A DNA stretch of 64,000 bases, from the NCBI GenBank assembly GCA_002279825.1, contig NCCV01000001.1:248001-312000 (forward strand), read 5' to 3'. Of this stretch, positions 27,361-36,167 are shown piece by piece. Made by a program: the position numbers and the translations under genes. The notes below the pieces were generated by a model that made no database searches, was not told the origin of the DNA, and was given only the letters and a program-made list of their open reading frames with translations. How positions within the stretch are numbered: position 1 is the stretch's first letter; each line of letters begins with the position of its first letter. Source of the DNA: Sphingomonadales bacterium 12-68-11. GTDB taxonomy: Bacteria; Pseudomonadota; Alphaproteobacteria; Sphingomonadales; Sphingomonadaceae.

Positions 27361-28371
27361 TTGCTGAAACAGCTTCTGGCCTGCGCCGCCGCGCTGGCAT
27401 CGATCGCCGCCATTCCCGCCGCGGCCCAGGACCAGGCCCGGCTCAACTGGGTCAAGGTCCATAGTCCGGCAATCGAGGGCAATCTCGAAGGCAACACCGC
27501 CGAGCGGACCGTGCTCGTCGTCACTCCGCCCGGTTATGACGAGAACCCCGGCAAGCGCTATCCGGTGGTCTATTACCTGCATGGCTACTGGGCCCCGGTC
27601 GAAGCCCAGCAGCAGGGCTTCCGGCTGCACGAGGCGGTCCAGGCCGCCGCCGAGGCCGGCAACCCGATGATCATGGTCATGCCCGACGGCTTCTCGAAGC
27701 TGCGCGGGGGGTTCTATTCGAGCTCGCCCACGGTCGGCGATTACGAAAGCTTCGTCGCCGAGGACCTGGTCGGTTGGGTGGACGGCAACTACCGCACGCT
27801 CGCCAGACCCGCATCGCGCGGCCTCGCCGGCCATTCGATGGGCGGCTACGGCACGATCCGCATCGCCATGAAGCGCCCGGGCATCTTCTCCAGCATCTAC
27901 ATGATGAGCGCGTGCTGCCTGCCGCCGATGGCGATGACGGCGGAGCAGGCCAAAGCGATCGAAGCGATGACCGCCGAGGATCTCGAGAAGGCTCAGTTCG
28001 GCCAGCTCGCCGGGGTCTCGACGCTCGCCACCTGGTCGCCCGATCCGCGCGCCGCCAACATCCTCAAGGTCGCGACCGGCCTCAAGGAAGACGGCACGAT
28101 CGATCCGCTGGTGAACCAGCGCCTGGCCGCCAATGCCCCTCTGGTGCTGCTCCCTCAGTACCTGCCCGCGCTGAACGGGCTCGAAGCCTTCGCGATCGAC
28201 ATCGGCGACAAGGACTTCCTGCTCGAAGGCAACCGCGCGTTCATGGCCGAACTCGACCGCTTCGGGGTCAAGTATGCGTTCGAACTCTATGACGGCGACC
28301 ACGGCAATCGCATCGGCGAGCGCATCCGGACCGAGGTCCTGCCGTTCTTCGCCAGCCATCTCGACCGGTAA
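27361..28371 (+). CDS. secreted esterase, alpha/beta hydrolase (paralogue 1)
   Basis: 336-residue exported hydrolase of the esterase D/feruloyl-esterase-like type. Seen: signal peptide ending IPAAAQ, VVYYLHGYW oxyanion strand, nucleophile elbow GHSMGGYG with Ser159, IDIGDKDFLLEGN acid loop and YDGDHGNRIGER with the catalytic His. A paired Cys motif, SACC, follows the nucleophile. TTG start at 27361 with GGGAGAG upstream. It shares GNLEGN, RYPVVYYLHG, GLAGHSMGG and SACC with the next gene, so the two are tandem paralogues. Substrate unknown. Confidence 0.88.
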   Translation: MLKQLLACAAALASIAAIPAAAQDQARLNWVKVHSPAIEGNLEGNTAERTVLVVTPPGYDENPGKRYPVVYYLHGYWAPVEAQQQGFRLHEAVQAAAEAGNPMIMVMPDGFSKLRGGFYSSSPTVGDYESFVAEDLVGWVDGNYRTLARPASRGLAGHSMGGYGTIRIAMKRPGIFSSIYMMSACCLPPMAMTAEQAKAIEAMTAEDLEKAQFGQLAGVSTLATWSPDPRAANILKVATGLKEDGTIDPLVNQRLAANAPLVLLPQYLPALNGLEAFAIDIGDKDFLLEGNRAFMAELDRFGVKYAFELYDGDHGNRIGERIRTEVLPFFASHLDR

Positions 28372-28453
28372 ATCGGTTAGAATTGCAATAGTTGTTGCAT
28401 CACATCATCGCCTCGGGCAGCCCGCGCTCGAGGGGGATATTGGAGGGTTTGCC

Positions 28454-29494
28454 ATGAGACTGACGACTTGCCTCGCCGCGGGCCTCGCCCTGCTGGCGCT
28501 CGCCGCCGCGCCCGCCGCGGCGCAGAACATCACCGCGCCGGCCCCCGCGATCCCGGCCGGGATCACGGTCGAGGCGCCCAAGGTCCCCGGGCCGTCGCTG
28601 GTCGGCAATCTCGAAGGCAATGCCACCGCGCGCGAGGTGATGGTGGTGCTGCCGCCGAGCTACAAGACCAACCCCACCAAGCGCTATCCGGTGGTCTATT
28701 ACCTGCACGGCTTCGCGATCGATGGGCGTAACTTCTACAACTACATGAAAGTGCCCGAGGCGGTCGCCAAGAACGCCGCCGCCGGCAACGAGTTCATCGT
28801 GGTGGTGCCCGACACGCTGACCAAGATGGGCGGCTCGATGTACGGCACTTCTGTCACGACCGGCGATTTCCGCGCCTTCATCGCCAAGGACCTCGTCGCT
28901 TATATCGACGCCAACTACCGCACGATCGCCAACCGCGGCGGCCGCGGCCTCGCCGGCCATTCGATGGGCGGCCACGGCACCTGGGTCATCGGCATGAGCT
29001 ACCCTGAGGTATTCGACAGCATCTGGGCGCAGAGCGCGTGCTGCGTCAGCCCGCGCACCGAGACCGTACAGTCGGCCACCGCGATGGCGGCGGTGCCGAT
29101 CGCCGGTGTCGATCAGGCGGGCTTCGGGATGCGCGCCGGGCTCGCCTCGGCGGTCGCCTGGGCGCCCAACCCCAAGAACCCGCCTTACTACGTCGATTTC
29201 CCGATCAAGGATGGGGCGGTCGATCCGCTGGTGCTCGCCAAGTGGGCCAACAATTCGCCGCTGGCGATGGTTGCCAGCCATGTCCCGGCGCTCAAGAGCT
29301 TCGACGCGATCGGCGCGGACGTGGGCGACAAGGACGGGCTCGTGGCCGACGACACGCTGATCCACGAAGAGCTCGACCGGTTCGGCATCGCGCACGAATG
29401 GGCGGTCTATCCCGGCACTCACACCGACAAGATCGGCGAGCGGTTCTCGGATGTGGTGCTGCCGTTCTTTGCCCGGCATCTGGCCAAGCCGTGA
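28454..29494 (+). CDS. secreted esterase, alpha/beta hydrolase (paralogue 2)
   Basis: 346 residues, paralogue of the preceding gene. Seen: signal peptide ending APAAAQ, a proline-alanine spacer, GNLEGNATAREVMVVLPPSY, RYPVVYYLHGF, GLAGHSMGGHG with Ser170, SACC, ADVGDKDGLVADD acid loop and YPGTHTDKIGERF with the catalytic His. The ATG at 28454 has GGAGGG just upstream. It differs from paralogue 1 mainly in the cap region after SACC, where substrate choice would be set. An 82-base gap separates the two genes; no repeat or terminator was seen there. Confidence 0.88.
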   Translation: MRLTTCLAAGLALLALAAAPAAAQNITAPAPAIPAGITVEAPKVPGPSLVGNLEGNATAREVMVVLPPSYKTNPTKRYPVVYYLHGFAIDGRNFYNYMKVPEAVAKNAAAGNEFIVVVPDTLTKMGGSMYGTSVTTGDFRAFIAKDLVAYIDANYRTIANRGGRGLAGHSMGGHGTWVIGMSYPEVFDSIWAQSACCVSPRTETVQSATAMAAVPIAGVDQAGFGMRAGLASAVAWAPNPKNPPYYVDFPIKDGAVDPLVLAKWANNSPLAMVASHVPALKSFDAIGADVGDKDGLVADDTLIHEELDRFGIAHEWAVYPGTHTDKIGERFSDVVLPFFARHLAKP

Positions 29495-29542
29495 TCGCCG
29501 CGATAGCCTCGCCCCTTCCGGTGCCATGCGAGAGGGGCTGAG

Positions 29543-31144
29543 GTGAGCGACAATGTGACCGACGAGACCGTCTCGCGCCGGCAGCGCGGGTTCCTCGGCT
29601 TCGTGGAGCGGGTCGGCAACCTGCTCCCCGAACCGACGATGATCTTCGTTTACCTGATCCTCGTCCTCATGGTGCTCTCGGCGCTCGGGGATGCGCTCGG
29701 CTGGTCGGCCTCGCTGCCCTATTCGGGCGAGGAAGCGCCGACCGGGGCGACGCTGGCGGACGGGGTGCTGACCTACGATGCCACCAGCCTGTTCTCGGCG
29801 GAGAACGTGCGCCTGCTGCTGAGCGAGATGCCGCGCACGATGGCCGGGTTCGCACCGCTCGGGCTGATCCTGGTGATCATGCTCGGCGCCGCGGTGGCGG
29901 AGCGCTCGGGGCTCTTTTCAGCGCTGATCCGCGCCTCGCTCCGCAACGCCCCGCGTGCGGTGCTGACGCCGATCGTGGCGCTGGTCGGCATGGTCTCGCA
30001 CCACGCCTCGGACGCGGCCTATGTGGTCTACATCCCGCTCGCCGCGCTGGTCTATGCCGCCGCCGGCCGGCACCCGCTGGCCGGGCTGGGCGCGGCTTTC
30101 GCGGCAGTCTCGGGCGGCTATGCCGGCAATGTCACGCCCGGTCAGATCGACGTGCTGCTGTTCGGCTTCACGCAGGAAGCGGCGCGCATCGTCGAGCCCG
30201 GCTGGCTGATGAACCCGGCCGGCAACTGGTGGTTCATTCTCACGATCGTGGTGCTCTACACCCCGGCGATCTGGTTCATCACCGACAAGGTGATCGAGCC
30301 GCGCCTCGGCACATGGAACGGTGAGGCCGACGCCGACACCCAGGCCGAACTGGACAAGGCAGAACTGGTCCCCGGCGAGCGCGCCGGCTTGCGCCGCGCC
30401 GGCCTCGCCGCGCTGCTGGTCGTCGGCCTGTTCTTCGCGCTCTCGCTGATCCCCGGCTACACCCCGCTGATCGATCAGGAGGCCGAAGGCACCGGCCGGC
30501 TCCAGCCGCTCTACGCCTCGCTGATCGCCGGGTTCTTCCTGCTGTTCGTCAGCGCCGGCATCGCCTTCGGCAGCGCGTCGGGTACCGTGAAGAGCTACCA
30601 GGACGTCACGAACATGATGCAGGATGGGATCCGCGCGATCGCGCCCTACATCGTGTTCGTGTTCTTCGCCGCGCACTTCGTCGCGATGTTCAACTGGAGC
30701 CGGATCGGCCCGATCATGGCCATCAACGGCGCCGAGGCGCTCGCCGCCTTCGCGCTGCCGGCGCCGATCCTGCTGGTCAGCGTGCAGATGCTGGGCAGCT
30801 TCCTCGACCTGTTCATCGGCTCGGCCAGCGCCAAGTGGAGCGCGCTCGCCCCGGTGGTGGTGCCGATGTTCATGCTGCTCGGGATCAGCCCGGAGATGAC
30901 GACCGCCGCTTACCGGATGGGCGACAGCTACACCAACATCATGACCCCGCTGATGAGCTACTTCCCGCTGATTCTCGCCTTCAGCCGCCGCTGGGACAAG
31001 AGCTTCGGGGTCGGCTCGCTGCTGGCGCTGATGCTCCCTTACGCGCTCACGTTCATGGCCATCGGCGTGGCGATGGTGGTGAGCTGGGTGGCGTTCGACC
31101 TGCCGCTCGGGCCGGGGGCGCAGGTGTTCTACCAGCGGCCATGA
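29543..31144 (+). CDS. AbgT-family transporter
   Basis: 533-residue inner-membrane protein of the AbgT family, first known for p-aminobenzoyl-glutamate uptake and, in other members, sulfonamide export. Seen: [97 protein letters not shown] and [19 protein letters not shown], which cover the two hairpins and helix breaks of the fold. GTG start at 29543 with GAGGGGCTGAG upstream. The last codon overlaps the carboxylase ATG (ATGA), so both are translated together. Confidence 0.92.
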   Translation: MSDNVTDETVSRRQRGFLGFVERVGNLLPEPTMIFVYLILVLMVLSALGDALGWSASLPYSGEEAPTGATLADGVLTYDATSLFSAENVRLLLSEMPRTMAGFAPLGLILVIMLGAAVAERSGLFSALIRASLRNAPRAVLTPIVALVGMVSHHASDAAYVVYIPLAALVYAAAGRHPLAGLGAAFAAVSGGYAGNVTPGQIDVLLFGFTQEAARIVEPGWLMNPAGNWWFILTIVVLYTPAIWFITDKVIEPRLGTWNGEADADTQAELDKAELVPGERAGLRRAGLAALLVVGLFFALSLIPGYTPLIDQEAEGTGRLQPLYASLIAGFFLLFVSAGIAFGSASGTVKSYQDVTNMMQDGIRAIAPYIVFVFFAAHFVAMFNWSRIGPIMAINGAEALAAFALPAPILLVSVQMLGSFLDLFIGSASAKWSALAPVVVPMFMLLGISPEMTTAAYRMGDSYTNIMTPLMSYFPLILAFSRRWDKSFGVGSLLALMLPYALTFMAIGVAMVVSWVAFDLPLGPGAQVFYQRP

Positions 31145-32787
31145 GCGGTCCGGTCCTTTCGAGCGCGCTCGACCCGGAGAGCTCCGACGCCAAGGCTCGC
31201 GCGGCGCATAACCGCGCGCTCGCCGAAGCGTTGCGCGCGAAAGTCGCCGAAGCCGCGCTCGGCGGTCCCGAAGTGAGCCGGGAGCGCCACACCGCGCGCG
31301 GCAAGTTGCTGCCGCGCGAGCGGGTCGAGCGGTTGCTCGATCCGGGTTCGCCGTTCCTCGAGATCGGGCAATTAGCCGCGAACGGGCTCTACGGTGACGA
31401 AGTGCCCGGCGCGGGAGTCATCGCGGGGATCGGCCGGGTCTCGGGCCGGCAGTGCATGATCCTCGCCAACGATGCGACGGTGAAGGGCGGGACGTACTAC
31501 CCGCTGACGGTCAAGAAGCATCTGCGCGCGCAGGAGATCGCCCAGGCCAACCGGCTGCCGTGCCTCTATCTGGTCGACAGCGGCGGGGCCAACCTGCCGC
31601 ACCAGGCCGAGGTGTTCCCCGACCGAGACCACTTCGGCCGCATATTCTACAACCAGGCGCAGATGAGTGCCTTGCGCATCCCGCAGATCGCTTGCGTGAT
31701 GGGCTCGTGCACCGCCGGCGGCGCTTACGTTCCGGCGATGAGCGACGAGAGCGTGATCGTGCGCGGGCAAGGCACGATCTTCCTCGCCGGCCCGCCGCTG
31801 GTGAAAGCCGCGACGGGCGAGGAGATCAGCGCCGAGGACCTGGGCGGCGGCGAGCTGCACGCGAAGAGATCGGGCGTGGTCGATCACCTCGCGGAGAACG
31901 ATGAGCATGCGCTGACTATCCTGAGGGATATCGTGTCGCATCTCGGGTCTCCGTTCGGGTCGAGCGAAGTCGAGACCCGGTCGCGCGGCCTCTCGACTTC
32001 GCTCGAGGCGAACGGGAGGCGGGAGCCGCGCCCGCCCAGGTTCGACGCCGAAGAGCTTTACGCGATCGTCCCCGAGGACGTGCGGGCGCCCTACGATGTC
32101 CACGAAGTCATCGCGCGGCTGGTGGACGGCAGCGAATTCCACGAGTTCAAGGCGCTCTACGGCGCAACGCTGGTGTGCGGCTTCGCGCATATCTGGGGGA
32201 TGCCGGTCGCGGTGCTCGCCAACAATGGCGTGCTGTTCTCGGAAAGCGCGGTCAAAGGCGCGCATTTCATCGAACTCGCCTGCCAGCGCGGGATCCCGCT
32301 GCTGTTCCTGCAGAACATCTCGGGCTTCATGGTCGGTGGCCGGTACGAGGCGGAAGGCATCGCCAAGCACGGCGCCAAGCTGGTCACCGCGGTCGCTACC
32401 GCGCAGGTCCCCAAGCTCACCGTGGTGATCGGCGGCAGCTTCGGCGCGGGCAACTACGGCATGTGCGGCCGCGCCTATAGCCCGCGCTTCCTGTTCACTT
32501 GGCCCAATGCGCGCATCTCGGTCATGGGCGGCGAACAGGCCGCCAGCGTCCTCGCCACCGTCCACCGCGATTCGGAGACCTGGACGCCCGATGAGGCCGA
32601 GGCCTTCAAGGCCCCGATCCGCCAGAAATACGAAGACGAAGGCAACCCTTACTACGCCACCGCGCGGCTGTGGGACGACGGCGTGATCGACCCCGCGCAG
32701 ACCCGCGACGTGCTGGGGCTGGCGCTGGCCGCGTGCCTGGAAGCGCCGATACCGGAGACGCCGCGGTTTGGCGTGTTCAGGATGTGA
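31141..32787 (+). CDS. mccB: methylcrotonyl-CoA carboxylase beta subunit carrying an in-frame palindromic insert
   Basis: 548-residue carboxyltransferase subunit that moves CO2 from biotin to 3-methylcrotonyl-CoA in leucine degradation. Seen: [96 protein letters not shown] and [20 protein letters not shown], all typical of the beta subunit. Residues 271-292 ([11 protein letters not shown] through STSLEANG) are not family sequence: they are the translation of a 65-base inverted repeat also found outside genes at 37764. The insert lies in the linker between the two carboxyltransferase halves, so activity may survive. The biotin-carrying alpha subunit is not in the window. Confidence 0.93.
   Translation: MSGPVLSSALDPESSDAKARAAHNRALAEALRAKVAEAALGGPEVSRERHTARGKLLPRERVERLLDPGSPFLEIGQLAANGLYGDEVPGAGVIAGIGRVSGRQCMILANDATVKGGTYYPLTVKKHLRAQEIAQANRLPCLYLVDSGGANLPHQAEVFPDRDHFGRIFYNQAQMSALRIPQIACVMGSCTAGGAYVPAMSDESVIVRGQGTIFLAGPPLVKAATGEEISAEDLGGGELHAKRSGVVDHLAENDEHALTILRDIVSHLGSPFGSSEVETRSRGLSTSLEANGRREPRPPRFDAEELYAIVPEDVRAPYDVHEVIARLVDGSEFHEFKALYGATLVCGFAHIWGMPVAVLANNGVLFSESAVKGAHFIELACQRGIPLLFLQNISGFMVGGRYEAEGIAKHGAKLVTAVATAQVPKLTVVIGGSFGAGNYGMCGRAYSPRFLFTWPNARISVMGGEQAASVLATVHRDSETWTPDEAEAFKAPIRQKYEDEGNPYYATARLWDDGVIDPAQTRDVLGLALAACLEAPIPETPRFGVFRM
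31951..32015. repeat. palindromic repeat family A, copy 1, inside mccB
   Basis: Two 25-base arms (31951-31975 and 31991-32015) are inverted complements with two mismatches, around a 15-base loop. Core arm sequence is CGAGCGAAGTCGAG. The same arms occur at 37764-37830. The copy is read in frame as about 22 codons of mccB without a stop. Confidence 0.92.
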
Positions 32788-32788
32788 T

Positions 32789-33196
32789 ATGAGATTGGTA
32801 AAGCAAAATCCGAAGTGGCCTGGATGCGGGATTGCCTGCGTGGCGATGCTTAGAAGCCAGACGTACAAAGAAGCAAAGACGCTCTTTCCCAGCGGAGATA
32901 GAGATAGAACGTTTTGGCCCGACCTCCGAACCGCGCTTAAGACATCTGCGCGCGTTCGTTGGGCTGGAGTTCTGGCACAGCAGCACCACACCAAAACAAT
33001 GCTAGAGACTTTGCTGGTTGCCAAGTTGACGCAGAATGCTCTTCTTAAGGTCAATCAGAATTCACAAGGCAATTGGCATTGGGTTGTTTGGGACTGCCGT
33101 CGAAAGAAGTTGCTCGACCCACTCGATTATGGAGTGCCGCGCGACAGACGAAAGTACAGAGTTGTTTCGATGTTGGAGATAGATGCATCGGCTTAG
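32789..33196 (+). CDS. orphan C39-like cysteine peptidase domain protein, low GC
   Basis: 135 residues, single domain. Seen: the C39 cysteine motif, Gln6 followed by Cys13-x2-Ala16-x3-Met20 (PGCGIACVAML) and later TYKEAKTLF, and a histidine motif with His97 (NWHWVVWD) and Asp110 (LDPLDYG), so the full Cys-His-Asp set is present. C39 domains cut leader peptides at double-Gly sites, but here there is no transporter part, no signal peptide and no substrate gene nearby. Hand counts of four lines give about 45-55% G+C against two-thirds around it, a sign of transfer. It begins one base after the mccB stop, and its stop overlaps the nucleotidase stop. Confidence 0.7.
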   Translation: MRLVKQNPKWPGCGIACVAMLRSQTYKEAKTLFPSGDRDRTFWPDLRTALKTSARVRWAGVLAQQHHTKTMLETLLVAKLTQNALLKVNQNSQGNWHWVVWDCRRKKLLDPLDYGVPRDRRKYRVVSMLEIDASA

Positions 33197-34926
33197 TTTC
33201 CGTTCACCCGCCGCTCCTCCGGCACCGCGCGCACCGGCACCGCCGCGATCCAGCTTTCCAGCGCCGCGAGATCGTCGGGCCCAACCACCTTTTCCGCAGC
33301 CTGGTCGAACAGCGAGAAGCTGTCGCCGCCGTCCGCGAGGAAGTTGTTGGCGGTGACGCGGTACTTGGCGGCCGGGTCGATCGGGCGGCCATCCAGCGTG
33401 ATCGCGGTGACGCGCTCGCCGATCGGGCGCGTGAGGTCGGTCGAATAGGTGAATCCGGCGGAGGGCGAGAGCCACTGCTTGGGCTGGATGTCGTCGAAGC
33501 CCTGTTCGAGCACCGCCTTCAATTCGGCGCCGGTCAGCGTCATCGTCACCAGGGTGTTGCCGAACGGCTGGACGCGGAACGCCATGCCGAAGGTCACCGA
33601 ACCGTCGGGATCGGGGACCAGCGCGGTACGCATGCCGGCGGGGTTCATCAGCGCGATTTGCGCGCCCGCGCCGCGCGTGGCGGCGAGCTGCGCGTCGGCG
33701 ATCAGGTTGCCGAGCGGACCGCCTTCGGCCGGCGCGGTCTTGCTCGCAGGGCCCGACAGCTTTCCGATCGGCCGCGTGGCGAACTCGGCGGAAGCGGCGA
33801 CGTAGCGGCCGACATATTCGGCCACCGCGGGGTCGGGCGCGAAGCGGGGCAGCGTGTCGGTCAGGCCGACTAGGCCCTGCGAGCCCTGATAGGGTTCGGA
33901 CTGGACCACTACCTGCCGCGCCGCCCGGCTGACCACGGCGCCGCTCGCGGGATCGATCGCCAGGCGGATGTCGGTCACCAGCTTACCGAATACGCCCGCG
34001 CTGGTCAGCAGGAACCGCTTGGCCGGATCCTTGCTCGGCCACTCGCAGACATAGGCCCAGTGGGTGTGGCCCGAGATCACTACGTCCACGCGTGGATCGA
34101 GCTGCGCGAGGATCGGGGCGAGGTCGCCGCTGGTGCTCTCGCAGCTTTCGGGCAGTTGCGGGTCGGTGCGGATGCCCTGGTGGATCAGCACCACCACCGC
34201 GTCGGCGCCCTGGCTCTTGAGCTGGGCGACTTCGGCGTTGATCGTCGAGGCTTCGTCCTCGAACGTGAACCCGTCGGTGCCGTGCGGCGAAACGAGATTC
34301 TTGGTGTCCTCGAGCGTCAGCCCGACCAGCCCGACGGTGACCGCCCGCGCGCCCTCGCCGAAGCTGCGCAGCACGCTGCCGGGGAACAGCGTCTGGCCAT
34401 TCTCGCCGCGCACATTGGCAGCGAGGTAGCGATAGTTGGCGCCGGCGAAGCGCTCGAGCGCGCAGGGCTCGCGCTGGGTGTTCTTCTCGCAGCCGCCGTA
34501 TTGCAGGCGGCTCAGTTCCTTGGTGCCGCGATCGAACTCGTGGTTGCCGACCGCGGTCATGTCGAGCCCGATGCGGTTGAGCACGCCCACCGTCGGCTCG
34601 TCGAGATAGATCGAACTGGCGAGCTGGCTCGCGCCGGTTAGGTCCCCCGCACCCACCGTCAGGTCGTGCGGATATTGCGCGCGGATTTGCTCGACCGCGC
34701 TCGCCAGCCAGGCTGCGCCGCCGGCCGGGACTGTGATCGTCCCGCCGGCGCCGTCAGGCACCGTCACGCTCGCGCGCGGCGGCTCGAGCGCGCCGTGGAA
34801 GTCGTTGATCGCGGCGATGCCGACTTCGACCGGGCTGCTGTCGATGGGCACAAGCGGCGCGGAGGGGATGGTCGCGCAGGCGCCAAGAGCCAGCGCAAGC
34901 GAAGCGGGCAGGAGCCGGTGCAGCAT
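33193..34926 (-). CDS. 5'-nucleotidase/UshA-type lipoprotein
   Basis: 577-residue periplasmic metallophosphoesterase. Seen: lipoprotein signal with LALGAC (Cys17), AAINDFHGALEPP first metal motif, GAGDLTGAS, TAVGNHEFDRG, VVLIHQG and VISGHTHWAYVC for the dinuclear metal site, and a C-terminal nucleotide-binding domain with GPLGNLIADAQLAATR, ALMNPAGMRTAL, PFGNTLVTMTLTGAEL and ANNFLADGGDSFSLF. It would hydrolyse extracellular nucleotides to nucleosides and phosphate. ATG at 34926 with AGGAG upstream. The stop overlaps that of the C39-like gene by 4 bases. Confidence 0.93.
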   Translation of the reverse strand: MLHRLLPASLALALGACATIPSAPLVPIDSSPVEVGIAAINDFHGALEPPRASVTVPDGAGGTITVPAGGAAWLASAVEQIRAQYPHDLTVGAGDLTGASQLASSIYLDEPTVGVLNRIGLDMTAVGNHEFDRGTKELSRLQYGGCEKNTQREPCALERFAGANYRYLAANVRGENGQTLFPGSVLRSFGEGARAVTVGLVGLTLEDTKNLVSPHGTDGFTFEDEASTINAEVAQLKSQGADAVVVLIHQGIRTDPQLPESCESTSGDLAPILAQLDPRVDVVISGHTHWAYVCEWPSKDPAKRFLLTSAGVFGKLVTDIRLAIDPASGAVVSRAARQVVVQSEPYQGSQGLVGLTDTLPRFAPDPAVAEYVGRYVAASAEFATRPIGKLSGPASKTAPAEGGPLGNLIADAQLAATRGAGAQIALMNPAGMRTALVPDPDGSVTFGMAFRVQPFGNTLVTMTLTGAELKAVLEQGFDDIQPKQWLSPSAGFTYSTDLTRPIGERVTAITLDGRPIDPAAKYRVTANNFLADGGDSFSLFDQAAEKVVGPDDLAALESWIAAVPVRAVPEERRVNGN

Positions 34927-35045
34927 CACCGGCTCCTGCCCCCTTTGCGTGAACGGTTCAAGACAGGTCCGCTGCATCGCAGCATCGCGCCGCTGCCTGC
35001 CGATTGGTGCGGCGTCCAGCCAAGCCCGGCTGGCGCCCCCACCGG

Positions 35046-35849
35046 CTAGATATCGTTGCGGATCGTCGCCAGCGCGCCGCCATCGATCTCCCACTTCGCG
35101 CCGTTGACGTAGCTGGCCTCGTCGCTGAGCAGGAAACTGACCACGTCGCCCACTTCGCGCGGCTGGCCGACGCGGTTGAGCGTGGCGACTTCGCCGAGCT
35201 TCTTCATGCCCGCGGCGACATCGTCGAACATCTGCTCGAGCATGCCGACCAGCAGCGGGGTCTCGATCACGCCGGGCATGACGCAGTTCACCCGCACGCC
35301 CTTCTGCGCCACTTCGCTCGCCGCGGTGCGCGTCAGCCCGACCGCGCCGTGCTTGGCGGCGTTGTAAGCGCAGGCCCCCGCGAGCCCGCGCTCGGAGCCG
35401 ATCGAGGCGGTGTTGACCACCGCGCCTCGGCCGGCGGCGACCATGTGCGGGAGCACGAACCGCAGGCCCAGGAACATGCCGCGCAAGTTCACCCGAATGA
35501 TTTTGTCAAACTCATCGACGTCGTACTCGTGCGTGGGTGCGAGCCTGCCTTCGATGCCGGCATTGTTGAAGAATCCATCGATCGTCCCAAACGCCGATGT
35601 CGCGGCCTTAACGTACCCTTCAACGGCCGCCTCATCGGCGCAATCGGCATGGTGCGCGATAACTTGCTGAGCGATGCCGGTGGCTCCCGATGCGTTCTCG
35701 GCCAGTTGAACGGTTCGCTCTCTTAAGCGGTCTTGATCGATGTCCACCAGCATCACGCTGGCCCCTTCGCGGAAGAGTATCTCGCAGGTCGCGAAGCCGA
35801 TCGCCCCAGCAGCTCCGGTCACAATGATGGACTTACCTTCGTGGCGCAT
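35046..35849 (-). CDS. SDR oxidoreductase, last gene of the catabolic run
   Basis: 267-residue NAD(P)-dependent short-chain dehydrogenase. Seen: IIVTGAAGAIGFATCEILF cofactor loop with Asp after VMLV (NAD-type), FFNNAGIEG, VVNTASIGSERGLAGACAYNAAKHG with the Ser-Tyr-Lys triad, and the closing FLLSDEASYVNGAKWEIDGG. The ATG at 35849 overlaps the small protein's TGA by one base. Base use is uneven: about 35,500-35,760 counts near 59% G+C, whereas 35,281-35,400 is above 70%, so the N-terminal half could come from a different donor. Substrate unknown; context suggests an alcohol or ketone intermediate of the cluster pathway. Confidence 0.92.
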   Translation of the reverse strand: MRHEGKSIIVTGAAGAIGFATCEILFREGASVMLVDIDQDRLRERTVQLAENASGATGIAQQVIAHHADCADEAAVEGYVKAATSAFGTIDGFFNNAGIEGRLAPTHEYDVDEFDKIIRVNLRGMFLGLRFVLPHMVAAGRGAVVNTASIGSERGLAGACAYNAAKHGAVGLTRTAASEVAQKGVRVNCVMPGVIETPLLVGMLEQMFDDVAAGMKKLGEVATLNRVGQPREVGDVVSFLLSDEASYVNGAKWEIDGGALATIRNDI

Positions 35850-36061
35850 CACTTCGCTCCCTTCCGGAATGGCAGTGTCAGCAGGAACCACGCGAGGCCC
35901 GGCGTCAGCAGCTTCATGAACGCGCGCGCGTTCTCGGGGGTTAGCGTCGCGCTCATCGGCATCGTGCCGAAGACCTTGCCCTTGAGGACGAGGTCGTCAC
36001 CCTTCCGCTCGATCGCGCTGACCTGCATCAGCTCGCTCTTGTCGGCGCCGAAGATCTTCAT
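35849..36061 (-). CDS. 70-residue conserved-looking small protein
   Basis: Small protein starting MKIFGADKSELMQVSAIERKG. Seen: a beta-like N-terminal half (GDDLVLKGKVFGTMPMSATL) and a C-terminal hydrophobic stretch (LLTPGLAWFLLTLPF) with a basic end, so it may sit on the membrane. I do not recognise a named family. Start at 36061 has GGGGGAG close upstream, directly beside palindromic repeat B, and the stop overlaps the SDR start. Such small proteins accompany SDR and flavoprotein genes in sphingomonad catabolic clusters, but no function can be given. Confidence 0.75.
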   Translation of the reverse strand: MKIFGADKSELMQVSAIERKGDDLVLKGKVFGTMPMSATLTPENARAFMKLLTPGLAWFLLTLPFRKGAK

Positions 36062-36077
36062 GCCGCTCCCCCAGCTT

Positions 36078-36155
36078 CGTCATTCCCGCGGAAGCGGGAA
36101 CCCAGTCGGCTGTTGCGGTCTTCCGCCCTGGGTCCCCGCTTTCGCGGGGATGACG
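36078..36155. repeat. palindromic repeat family B
   Basis: Inverted 28-base arms (36078-36105 and 36128-36155) with three mismatches around a 22-base loop; arms read CGTCAT-TCCCGC-GGAAGCGGGA. It fills the 106-base junction between the flavoprotein and the small-protein gene. Repeats of this look are common in proteobacterial genomes. Confidence 0.9.
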
Positions 36156-36167
36156 ATGAAGATGTGG

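Noticed and set aside
28372..28453. Possible small gene or terminator between the two esterases
   Set aside because: 82 bases with no ORF with sensible start and no strong stem followed by T-run.
31372..33054. 560-codon frame on the - strand across mccB and the C39-like gene
   Set aside because: Mirror frame; mccB on the other strand has all carboxyltransferase motifs.
32789..33196. Bacteriocin or lantibiotic export system from the C39-like domain
   Set aside because: No ABC transporter, precursor peptide or modifying enzyme is adjacent; only the peptidase-like domain is seen.
34927..35045. Hairpin CCAGCC/GGCTGG downstream of the SDR as a terminator
   Set aside because: Short stem and no T-run on either strand; too weak to call.
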